Source of the DNA: Inquilinus limosus DSM 16000
Lineage (GTDB): Bacteria > Pseudomonadota > Alphaproteobacteria > DSM-16000 > Inquilinaceae
Direction of reading: 5' to 3'
Assembly (NCBI RefSeq): GCF_000423185.1
Contig: NZ_KE383988.1
Coordinates: 119,681 to 183,680, forward strand
DNA length: 64,000 nt
Part shown: positions 57,728 through 64,000 of the stretch, one piece after another
Layout: every line of letters starts with the position of its first letter
How positions within the stretch are numbered: position 1 is the stretch's first letter
Notes under the pieces: model-generated
What the model saw: only the letters and a program-made list of their open reading frames with translations
Told to the model about the DNA's origin: nothing
The model's database searches: none
Program-made: the position numbers and the translations under genes

Positions 57728-58561
57728 ATGAGCGAGGATCCCCGGGCGCCGGGCCAGGCGCCGGACGAGGATGCCGTGATCCGCGTGCGCGGGCTCAGGA
57801 CCCAGTTCGGCACCCAGGTGATCCATGACGGGCTGGATCTCGACGTCCGGCGCGGCGAGGTGCTGGGCGTGGTCGGCGGTTCCGGCACCGGCAAATCGGT
57901 GCTGCTGAAGGAGATCATCGGCCTGATCCGGCCCGCCGCCGGATCGATCGAGGTGCTCGGCGTCGACATGGACCAGGCGGACGAAGCGGAACGCCGGGCG
58001 GTGCAGCGGCGTTGGGGCGTGATGTTCCAGGACGGCGCGCTGTTCAGCTCGATGACCGTGGCCGAGAACATCCAGGTGCCGATGAAGGAGTACACCCACC
58101 TGTCGCACCACATGATGGACGAGCTGGCGCGGGTGAAGATCGCCATGGCCGGCCTGGCCTGCAGTGCGGCCGTGAAGCACCCGTCGGAGCTGTCCGGCGG
58201 CATGCGCAAGCGCGCGGCGCTGGCACGGGCGCTGGCGCTGGACCCGGAGATCATCTTCCTCGACGAGCCGACCGCGGGGCTGGATCCGATCGGCGCCGCC
58301 GCCTTCGACCAGCTGATCTCGGAGCTGCAGCGCAGCCTCAAGCTGACGGTGTTCATGGTCACCCACGATCTCGACAGCCTGGTCACGATCTGCGACCGCA
58401 TCGCCGTGCTGATCGACAAGAAGATCCTGGTCGACACCTACGAGAATCTGCTCAAGGTCGACCATCCCTGGATCCAGGAGTATTTCCACGGGCCGCGCGG
58501 CCGCGCGGCGGCGGTCGAGCACGCCGCTTTGGAGCGTACGCAGATGGGGGCGGAGAGCTGA
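57728..58561 (+). CDS. mlaF: MlaF-type ABC ATP-binding protein
   Basis: A 277-aa ATPase. Walker A is GGSGTGKS, the signature LSGGMRKRAALARAL, Walker B IIFLDEPTAGLDPIG and the H-loop MVTHDL. The GGMRKR signature and FDQLISELQ segment match MlaF. It pairs with the fused MlaBE permease. Its stop is followed by one base and the mlaD ATG. Confidence 0.95.
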   Translation: MSEDPRAPGQAPDEDAVIRVRGLRTQFGTQVIHDGLDLDVRRGEVLGVVGGSGTGKSVLLKEIIGLIRPAAGSIEVLGVDMDQADEAERRAVQRRWGVMFQDGALFSSMTVAENIQVPMKEYTHLSHHMMDELARVKIAMAGLACSAAVKHPSELSGGMRKRAALARALALDPEIIFLDEPTAGLDPIGAAAFDQLISELQRSLKLTVFMVTHDLDSLVTICDRIAVLIDKKILVDTYENLLKVDHPWIQEYFHGPRGRAAAVEHAALERTQMGAES

Positions 58562-58562
58562 G

Positions 58563-59540
58563 ATGGAGACGCGTGCGAGCTATGTCGCCGTCGGCAGCTT
58601 CGTCCTGATCCTGATGGTCGGGCTGGTGGTGTTCGCCGTCTGGCTCGGCGGGTCGGGGTTGCGCGAGAACGCCGAGCGCTACCTGATCTATTTCTCCGGC
58701 AACGTCACCGGGCTGCAGGAGGGCAGCCAAGTCCGCTACCGCGGCATCCCCGTCGGCACGGTCGAGGACGTCCAGATCGATCCGTCCAATGTCGAGCAGG
58801 TGCAGGTCCTGATCGCGGTCCGGCCGAAGACGCCGATCGTCAAGGGCACGGTGGCCTCGCTGGAGATCCAGGGCCTGACCGGCGGCGCCTTCATCCTGCT
58901 CAGCGGCGGGGTCCAGGGCGCGCCGCCGCTGGAGAAGACGGAGGGCCATGAATACGCCGTCATCCCGTCCCGCCAGTCGGGGCTGCAGGCGATCGTCGAC
59001 ACCGTGCCGCAGCTGCTCGATCGGCTGTCGGAGATCTCGCGCGAGGTCCAGCGGATCTTCTCCGAGGACAACCGCCGGAACATCTCCGAGATCCTGGCCA
59101 ATGTGAACACCCTGAGCGCGGCGCTGGCGCTGCGCTCGACCCAGCTCGCCACCACGATCGAGCGGATCGATTCGCTGACCCAGAATGTCGACGGGCTGGT
59201 CACCCAGGCGCGGACCGACCTGGATCGTCTCAGCACCAATGCCGACGGCTTCCTGTCGACCACCAACACCCAGGTCAATGCCGCGGTGGCCGACGTCCGG
59301 GCGATGATCGCGTCGCTGCGTCAGAGCGCCGACGGGGTGGCCCGGCTCCTGAGGCAGTCCGGCCCGGGGGTGGAGAGCTTCTCCACCGATGGGCTCTACG
59401 AGATCACGCAGCTGATCACCCAGCTGCGGCAACTGACCGACAACCTGAACCGGACCCTGTCGCGGCTCGACCGCAGCCCGGCGCAATTCCTGTTCGGCGG
59501 CTCGTCCGGCGGCGTCCCGCCGGAAGGATCCTCGAGGTGA
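58563..59540 (+). CDS. mlaD: MlaD-type MCE protein
   Basis: A 325-aa protein anchored by an N-terminal helix (YVAVGSFVLILMVGLVVFAVWLG region, 8-30) with one MCE domain (VTGLQEGSQVRYRGIPVGTVEDV ... ASLEIQGLTGGAFILL). A long helical C-terminal part (about 155-300) with LTQNVDGLVTQARTDLDRL heptads is much longer than in E. coli MlaD (183 aa) and could project lipids deeper into the periplasm. Its stop overlaps the lipoprotein start by GTGA. Confidence 0.93.
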   Translation: METRASYVAVGSFVLILMVGLVVFAVWLGGSGLRENAERYLIYFSGNVTGLQEGSQVRYRGIPVGTVEDVQIDPSNVEQVQVLIAVRPKTPIVKGTVASLEIQGLTGGAFILLSGGVQGAPPLEKTEGHEYAVIPSRQSGLQAIVDTVPQLLDRLSEISREVQRIFSEDNRRNISEILANVNTLSAALALRSTQLATTIERIDSLTQNVDGLVTQARTDLDRLSTNADGFLSTTNTQVNAAVADVRAMIASLRQSADGVARLLRQSGPGVESFSTDGLYEITQLITQLRQLTDNLNRTLSRLDRSPAQFLFGGSSGGVPPEGSSR

Positions 59541-60208
59541 AGATGACGCTCTTTCCCCTGTCCCGGCGCCTCTTTCTGCGGCAGGCCGCCCTTTCCTCGG
59601 CCGCGGTCGGCCTCGCCGGCTGCGGCGGGATCAGCGCGCTGGCCCCGCCGGCGCCCCAGGTCTACGAGCTGACGCCGAAGAACACCTTCGACCCCGGCCT
59701 GCCGAAGGTCACCTGGCAGCTCCTGGTCGACATGCCGACCGCCAATGCCGGGATCGACACCGACCGGATCGCGATCAGCGAGACCCCGACCTCGCTCGAC
59801 TATTTCGCCAAGGTGGCCTGGGTCGACCGGGCCCCGGCGATGGTCGTGGGCCTCCTGGTCGAGAGCTTCGAGAACACCGGCAAGATCGTCTCGGTCGGGC
59901 GGCAGATCTCCGGCCTGCGCGCCAACTACGTGCTGCAGCCCGAGATCCGGGAGTTCCGGGCCGAGCGCTGGCCCGGCGAGCCGTACCGGGTGCGGGTGCG
60001 GATCGGGGCCAAGCTGGTGCGCTTCCCGCAGCGGACGATCATCGGCGGTGACAGTTTCGAGCGGGTGGTCCAGGTCACGGGACCGGAATTCACGGACGTG
60101 ATCCGGGCCTGGGACGACGCCCTGGGCGGCGTGATGAAGCAGGTGGTGGAATGGACGCTGCGCACCGGCGAACGCGACGACCGCACCGCCGGCCGGCCGC
60201 GGCGATAG
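59537..60208 (+). CDS. ABC-transport auxiliary lipoprotein (PqiC-like)
   Basis: A 223-aa lipoprotein with a twin-arginine-like and lipobox N-terminus (RRLFLRQAALSSAAVGLAGCGG). The mature part, VYELTPKNTF ... RIAISETPTSLDYFAKVAWVDRAPAMV ... ALGGVMKQVVEWTLR, is the ABC_trans_aux fold shared with PqiC. It replaces or complements MlaC/MlaA, which are not seen here. GTG 59537 overlaps mlaD; ATG 59543 is an alternative. It is the last gene of the operon. Confidence 0.9.
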   Translation: MKMTLFPLSRRLFLRQAALSSAAVGLAGCGGISALAPPAPQVYELTPKNTFDPGLPKVTWQLLVDMPTANAGIDTDRIAISETPTSLDYFAKVAWVDRAPAMVVGLLVESFENTGKIVSVGRQISGLRANYVLQPEIREFRAERWPGEPYRVRVRIGAKLVRFPQRTIIGGDSFERVVQVTGPEFTDVIRAWDDALGGVMKQVVEWTLRTGERDDRTAGRPRR

Positions 60209-60228
60209 AGTCGGAGAGGGATAGCGAC

Positions 60229-60250
60229 CGCGCCGGCTTCATCCGGCGCG
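60229..60250. terminator. Bidirectional terminator hairpin after the mla operon
   Basis: CGCGCCGG-CTTCAT-CCGGCGCG, perfect 8-bp stem and 6-nt loop, 21 nt after the lipoprotein stop and 12 nt beyond the stop of the 22-aa minus-strand ORF. Confidence 0.6.
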
Positions 60251-60261
60251 CATCGGTCTCG

Positions 60262-60330
60262 TCAGCGGGTGACGGTCTGCCAGAAGAAGAAGGCGATGAC
60301 GCCGATGATGATGACCCACTCTGCACCCAT
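60262..60330 (-). CDS. Putative 22-aa membrane peptide
   Basis: MGAEWVIIIGVIAFFFWQTVTR, split as MGAEWVIIIG and VIAFFFWQTVTR, is almost exactly one transmembrane helix with a charged end. GGAG lies 6 nt before ATG 60330. In-frame ATGs at 60342 and 60348 would add MGMER-V residues. It lies between the mla operon and glpR, with a terminator hairpin just downstream. Coding status rests on the ribosome site and composition only. Confidence 0.45.
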   Translation of the reverse strand: MGAEWVIIIGVIAFFFWQTVTR

Positions 60331-60501
60331 GACCCGCTCCATCCCCATGCGTCTTGACACCCTTCATAGCACGGGACGGGCGGATCGCAAGGCGCTCGCC
60401 GCGGCCGTTCGTCCGGGCCATGTTCGCAAATGAAAATATTGGCGTCGTTTCCGCTTCCCCATTAGCATTCTTTTTCGTCCAGCCACGATAGAAGAGCGGC
60501 C

Positions 60502-61263
60502 ATGAACGCCACGGCGCGGCAGAACCAGATCGTCGAGCTGGTCCGCCAGGAAGGCTATGTCACCGTCGAGACCCTGGCCGACCGGTTCCAGGTGACGCCG
60601 CAGACGATCCGCCGGGACATCTCGCTGCTGCAGGACAAGGCGCTGCTGCGGCGCTTCCACGGCGGCGTCACGGTCCCCGGCAGCGTCGAGAACTTCGCCT
60701 ATTCGACCCGACAGGTGCTGTGCCTTGAGGAGAAGCGCCGGATCGCCAGGCTCGCCGCGCGGCAGGTGCCGGACAACGCCTCGCTGTTCCTCAACATCGG
60801 CACGACGACGGAGGAGGTGGCGCGCGCGCTGCTCGGCCATCGCGGACTGAGGGTGATCACCAACAACATCAACGTCGCGAACATCCTGTATTCGAATGCG
60901 AGCTGCGAGGTCATCGTCGCCGGCGGCGTGGTCCGGGCGCGGGACGGCGGCATCGTCGGCGAGGCGACGCTCGATTTCGTCCGCCAGTTCAAGGTCGATG
61001 TCGGCATCATCGGCATCAGCGGCATCGACGAGGACGGTACGCTGCTCGACTACGACTACCGCGAAGTGCGGGTGGCGCGGGCGATCATCGACAATTCGCG
61101 CCAGGTGTTCCTGGTGGCCGACCACACCAAGTTCGGCCGCAACGCCATGGTGCGGCTGGCCTCGATCGGCGAGATCCACGCCCTGTTCACCGATCGGGTC
61201 CCCCCGGCGCCGTTCCGCGAGGCGATCGCCACCACCAACTGCCGCGTCCACGTCGCCGACTAG
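60502..61263 (+). CDS. glpR: DeoR-family regulator, GlpR type
   Basis: A 253-aa repressor, probably of glycerol-3-phosphate genes. The DeoR helix-turn-helix is N-terminal (RQNQIVELVRQEGYVTVETLA, then PQTIRRDI). The sugar-phosphate-binding domain follows (LFLNIGTTTEEVARALL, NNINVANIL, VGIIGISGIDEDGTLLDYDYREV, VADHTKFGR). This resembles GlpR more than other DeoR proteins. The AT-rich leader (60421-60480) holds TTCGCAAATGAAAA, loosely like GlpR/DeoR half-sites, so autoregulation is possible. Its stop overlaps the convergent lipoprotein gene by 4 nt. Confidence 0.87.
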   Translation: MNATARQNQIVELVRQEGYVTVETLADRFQVTPQTIRRDISLLQDKALLRRFHGGVTVPGSVENFAYSTRQVLCLEEKRRIARLAARQVPDNASLFLNIGTTTEEVARALLGHRGLRVITNNINVANILYSNASCEVIVAGGVVRARDGGIVGEATLDFVRQFKVDVGIIGISGIDEDGTLLDYDYREVRVARAIIDNSRQVFLVADHTKFGRNAMVRLASIGEIHALFTDRVPPAPFREAIATTNCRVHVAD

Positions 61264-61874
61264 ATCACCCCGTCCTGCTGCAGCCGGGCGACGAGGTCCC
61301 TGGCGGCGCGGGTGGCGAGATCGGCGAAATCGGTGCTGGAGCTGCCGCGGGCGACGGCCTCGCCCTTCCAGATGACGCCGCCGCTGCCCGCTTCCTGCAG
61401 CGTGGCGTCGTAGCGGGCCGCCGGTTCCTCGACCCAGCTTCCGCTCGTCACCGGTCCGGCGAACGGATAGCGGCCGTACCAGCCGTACAAGGGGCCGCCG
61501 TAAGGCCAGAACGGATCTCCGACATAGGTCGGCGGAATATAGCGGCCGACCATCGCGCGCTGGTCGACGGCGATGCGCAGCACCGCCCGCACGCCCGCCG
61601 CACGAATCGCGGCGGTCTCCGCGGCGGGGCCGCCGGGCCGGGTCGGCGGCGCCAGATCGATCATGCGCAGGGCCCGTACGCCACGGGCGGTGAGTTCGGC
61701 TACGGCCGCGCTTTCCAGAGCTTCGCGTTCGCCGAGGCGGGGCGTCTCCGCCGCCACCACCACCGATCGGATCTTCGCCCCGCCGCGATAGGCGGGGTCG
61801 ACATAGCCTGCCACCTGCGTCTGGGCGCAGGCGCCGAGGAGCAGGGCGGTCAGGACGAGGACAAGGACGCGCAT
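61260..61874 (-). CDS. DUF4136-like lipoprotein
   Basis: A 204-aa lipoprotein. The signal and lipobox are LVLVLTALLLGACAQ, with Cys near residue 16. The mature domain has RSVVVAAETPRLGEREALESAAVAEL and the aromatic segment PFWPYGGPLYGWYGRYPF, followed by DATLQEAGSGGVIWKGEA, a pattern seen in DUF4136-type envelope lipoproteins. The function is unknown. It is monocistronic and tail to tail with glpR. Confidence 0.8.
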   Translation of the reverse strand: MRVLVLVLTALLLGACAQTQVAGYVDPAYRGGAKIRSVVVAAETPRLGEREALESAAVAELTARGVRALRMIDLAPPTRPGGPAAETAAIRAAGVRAVLRIAVDQRAMVGRYIPPTYVGDPFWPYGGPLYGWYGRYPFAGPVTSGSWVEEPAARYDATLQEAGSGGVIWKGEAVARGSSSTDFADLATRAARDLVARLQQDGVI

Positions 61875-62073
61875 GACGCCTCCCGAGAATCGCTCTCAAT
61901 GAGATGGCGCGGCGGAGCGCGGCCGCCAAGACAATTGGCGCGATTGTGACAAATTTGTCTCCCGCCTGCGAATGCGGAAGCGGAGAAGCGCATACGGTCT
62001 CATGCGGCGGCTGGGCTTCCGGGGGCGTCTTGTGTATGCAGGGCGGGTGATCGGGGGCCGTCCGGGGGGAATA

Positions 62074-63612
62074 ATGGCCGTTGCCAGGAAGATTGCCATT
62101 GCCGTCGCTGCTGCCGTGCTGTCCGGCGCCGGGCTCGCGACGGTGTCCGGAACGGCAGTGGCCAGCCCGTGGGCGGAGCCGGGCGATGCGACGCTGCGCA
62201 ACGATATCCACGTCCTGGAGAATTACGGCCTGATCGACGGCGTGCTGAACGCCTGGCCGATCCCCTGGGCGCAGGTCACCTACCGCCTGGCCAAGGCCGA
62301 TCGGGATCTGCTGCCGCCCTATGTCCAGGCGGCGCTCGACCGCGTCCGCGCCCGGGCCGCGTCCGAAACCCGCCAGGGGCAGCTCCACGCGATGCTGCGG
62401 GCCGATCTGACCAACCAGCCCGCGCTGGTGCACGGCTTCGAATACACGGCGCGCCAGCGGGGAGAGGTGACCGCCTCCTTCGAATACATGGGCGATTCGA
62501 CCGCGCTGCGGCTGTCGCTCGGCGCCTATTCCCGCTTCGTCAAGGGCGACAGCCCCTGGTACTACGCCGGCCAGGACACGTTCCAGCCGTCGCTCGACGG
62601 CACCTATATCGCCCAGCGGGTCGACAACTGGATCCTCTATGCCGGCTGGCTCGACACATGGTGGGGGCCGGGCGAGACCACCAGCCTGATTCTCTCGACC
62701 AATGCCCGGCCTTTTCCGAAGGCCGGCTTCATGCGCTCCAACCCGCATGCCTTCGAGACGCCTTGGCTGAGCTGGATCGGCCCCTGGCAGATCACCGGCT
62801 TCCTCGGCGTCCTGCCGGACGACCGGGTCAACACCAATACCATGATGTTCGGCCTGCGGGCCTCGATCAACCCGATCCCGGGGCTCGAGCTCGGCGCCTC
62901 GCGCATCATGATGTTCTGCGGCAGCGGCCGACCCTGCGGCCTACGCACCTTCTTCGACGGCTTCTTCGGCAACACCAACGTCGATCCCTCGCAGCAGGCC
63001 CAGGACCCAGCCAACCAGATCGCCGGCTTCGATGCCCGCTTCAGCAGCCAGCTCTTCGGCCAGCCCTTCGAGATCTACGGCGAGCTGACCGGCGAAGACG
63101 CGGCCTATTCCGACATCGGCATCCCGCTGCCGTCGCGGAACGCCGCCGTGCTCGGCGCCTCGCTATGGAACGGCTGGGGCGACGAAGGGGCGATGTGGAA
63201 GGTCAATGTCGAGTATTCGAACTCGACTGCGAACTTTCTGGACAGGAAGATCTTCGGCTACTTCTACGAGAGCGGCGCCTATCCGGACGGCTACCGCTTC
63301 TACGATCGCTCGATGGGCGACAGCCTCGACGGCGATGCAGAGCTGTTCGGCGTCACCGGCACCTTCATCGACGCCGACAATTGGACCTACAAGGTCGCGT
63401 ACCACCACGCCAACCTGAATCCGAAGGACAACCCGCGCAACACGGTCAGCCAGAGCGCCGAGGAGATCAACATGCTCGATCTCGGCGTCTCGATCCCGAT
63501 GCGGCGCAACACCGTCGGCATCAATCTGCGGCTGCAGGACGATTCGCCGAACAGCCCGGGCTCGCAGAAACCGATGGCGGCATTGGGCCTGTCGACGACG
63601 ATCCGGTTCTGA
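62074..63612 (+). CDS. Wzi-family outer-membrane capsule assembly protein
   Basis: A 512-aa exported beta-barrel. A signal peptide (IAIAVAAAVLSGAGLATVSGTAVASP) precedes the Wzi-family N-terminal helical region (LRNDIHVLENYGLIDGVLNAWPIPW). Barrel strands include LYAGWLDTWWGPGETTSLILSTNARPFPK, and a C-terminal strand ends ...GLSTTIRF. ATG 62074 follows GGGGGGA. Wzi anchors capsular polysaccharide, and a ManC-type sugar-nucleotide gene lies just downstream, so an exopolysaccharide or capsule locus may begin here. Confidence 0.87.
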   Translation: MAVARKIAIAVAAAVLSGAGLATVSGTAVASPWAEPGDATLRNDIHVLENYGLIDGVLNAWPIPWAQVTYRLAKADRDLLPPYVQAALDRVRARAASETRQGQLHAMLRADLTNQPALVHGFEYTARQRGEVTASFEYMGDSTALRLSLGAYSRFVKGDSPWYYAGQDTFQPSLDGTYIAQRVDNWILYAGWLDTWWGPGETTSLILSTNARPFPKAGFMRSNPHAFETPWLSWIGPWQITGFLGVLPDDRVNTNTMMFGLRASINPIPGLELGASRIMMFCGSGRPCGLRTFFDGFFGNTNVDPSQQAQDPANQIAGFDARFSSQLFGQPFEIYGELTGEDAAYSDIGIPLPSRNAAVLGASLWNGWGDEGAMWKVNVEYSNSTANFLDRKIFGYFYESGAYPDGYRFYDRSMGDSLDGDAELFGVTGTFIDADNWTYKVAYHHANLNPKDNPRNTVSQSAEEINMLDLGVSIPMRRNTVGINLRLQDDSPNSPGSQKPMAALGLSTTIRF

Positions 63613-63625
63613 GCAGGCTTGCGTA

Positions 63626-63655
63626 AGGCTGGGTTCGCGGCCGCGAACCCAGCCT
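63626..63655. terminator. Perfect 30-bp palindrome (bidirectional terminator)
   Basis: AGGCTGGGTTCGCGG / CCGCGAACCCAGCCT, exact 15-bp arms with no spacer, midway between the convergent wzi-like and ManC-type stops (63612, 63668). Confidence 0.65.
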
Positions 63656-63667
63656 ACGATGTCCGGA

Positions 63668-64000
63668 TCACGGCTCTTCCAGGCGGACGACGTCGTCTTC
63701 GCCGAGATAGGGGCCGGTGCGGACTTCGATGAGTTCGAGGTCGATCTTGCCGGGGTTTTCGAGCTTGTGGTCGGTGCCGATGGGGAGGTAGACGGCCTCG
63801 TTCTCGCGCAGGATGCGGGACTGGCCCTCCATGGTGACGCGGGCGGTGCCGGAGAGCACGACCCAGTGCTCGGAGCGGTGGTAGTGGCGCTGCAGGGCGA
63901 TGGCCTGTCCGGGGTGGATGAGGACGCGCTTGACCTGGAAGCGGTCGCCGGCGTGCAGCGACTTGACGGTGCCCCAGGGGCGGTAGATCTCGCGGTGGAT
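63668..64000 (-). CDS. Mannose-1-phosphate guanylyltransferase/mannose-6-phosphate isomerase, C-terminal cupin (partial)
   Basis: The last ~110 residues of a ManC/AlgA/CpsB-type bifunctional enzyme; the frame is open to the window edge. The type II isomerase cupin is unmistakable: [20 protein letters not shown], then [15 protein letters not shown] (metal-binding His), [11 protein letters not shown] and the ending DVVRLEEP. The full enzyme makes GDP-mannose for polysaccharide, in keeping with the neighbouring Wzi-like gene. The start lies beyond 64000. Confidence 0.93.
   Translation of the reverse strand: MHREIYRPWGTVKSLHAGDRFQVKRVLIHPGQAIALQRHYHRSEHWVVLSGTARVTMEGQSRILRENEAVYLPIGTDHKLENPGKIDLELIEVRTGPYLGEDDVVRLEEP

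Noticed and set aside
58012..58608. Plus-strand 198-aa frame across mlaF/mlaD
   Set aside because: A shifted-frame shadow of mlaF with Arg/Gly/Ala-rich composition.

Overview
This is a 64 kb stretch of very GC-rich chromosome with tight gene packing. Start and stop codons often overlap (ATGA, GTGA, TGATG), and the codon usage favours G or C in third position. The gene families point to an alphaproteobacterium, probably of the Rhodospirillales/Azospirillum type. The evidence is a DUF1491 protein, a cysteine-free L31, an hmu heme operon with HemP, an Mla operon with MlaB fused to MlaE, and intergenic GTCAT...ATGAC palindromes typical of that group. The assignment rests on gene content only. I saw no tRNA, rRNA, CRISPR array, prophage or transposase.

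Layout. 1-2.3 kb: end of pgl plus edd (Entner-Doudoroff pathway). 2.3-3.0 kb: a VapBC-like toxin-antitoxin pair. 3.0-5.6 kb: a YeiH-type exporter and a 406-aa orphan. 5.6-9.4 kb: prfC and an M3 peptidase. 9.6-12.5 kb: a PstS-like phosphate-binding protein and an Na/Pi cotransporter. 12.7-18.7 kb: DUF1491, a TetR/SDR divergent pair, a secreted SGNH hydrolase, a small unknown protein, and a quinone-oxidoreductase-like gene divergent from a LysR regulator. 18.7-24.6 kb: a sugar-acid operon (D-mannonate dehydratase, two MFS transporters, an idonate-type dehydrogenase) facing its GntR regulator across a clear operator. 24.7-30.7 kb: mixed housekeeping genes (IMPase, HAD, kinase-like, SDR, HIT, L31, methyltransferase, 2-hydroxyacid dehydrogenase).

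31.0-32.2 kb: a UbiH-type monooxygenase boxed between two inverted copies of a 184-bp palindromic element. 32.5-34.9 kb: ettA and a 3-methyladenine glycosylase. 35.2-39.4 kb: a stator-like module (MotA/ExbB-like channel, MotB/OmpA-like protein with a very long coiled coil, small OmpA-like protein) next to a PagL-type lipid A deacylase. 39.5-45.6 kb: suhB-like, efp divergent from epmA, an esterase, an NfeD/SPFH pair and nadK. 45.7-48.6 kb: molybdenum-cofactor genes moaA and mobA with small membrane proteins and a double CDGSH protein. 48.6-55.4 kb: a continuous minus-strand heme-uptake cluster, hemP, hmuS (split by an in-frame stop), hmuT, hmuU, hmuV, a secreted unknown, exbB, exbD and tonB. 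56-60.2 kb: apt divergent from an mla lipid-transport operon. 60.5-64 kb: a GlpR-type regulator, a lipoprotein, a Wzi-family outer-membrane protein and the C-terminal end of a ManC/AlgA-type enzyme.

The genes act together in several recognisable units: heme import from energised outer-membrane transport to cytoplasmic handling; sugar-acid uptake and dehydration to KDG, which would feed the same Entner-Doudoroff route as pgl/edd; EF-P and its lysylating enzyme; phospholipid transport; and molybdenum-cofactor synthesis. The least explained items are the stator-like module, the split hmuS, the SDR lacking its catalytic Ser and Tyr, the boxed monooxygenase, the orphan at 4.4-5.6 kb, and several perfect palindromes and hairpins at decisive positions. 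No gap without a gene exceeds about 300 bases. The longest gaps, 30695-30992 and 32184-32476, are largely filled by the palindromic elements.
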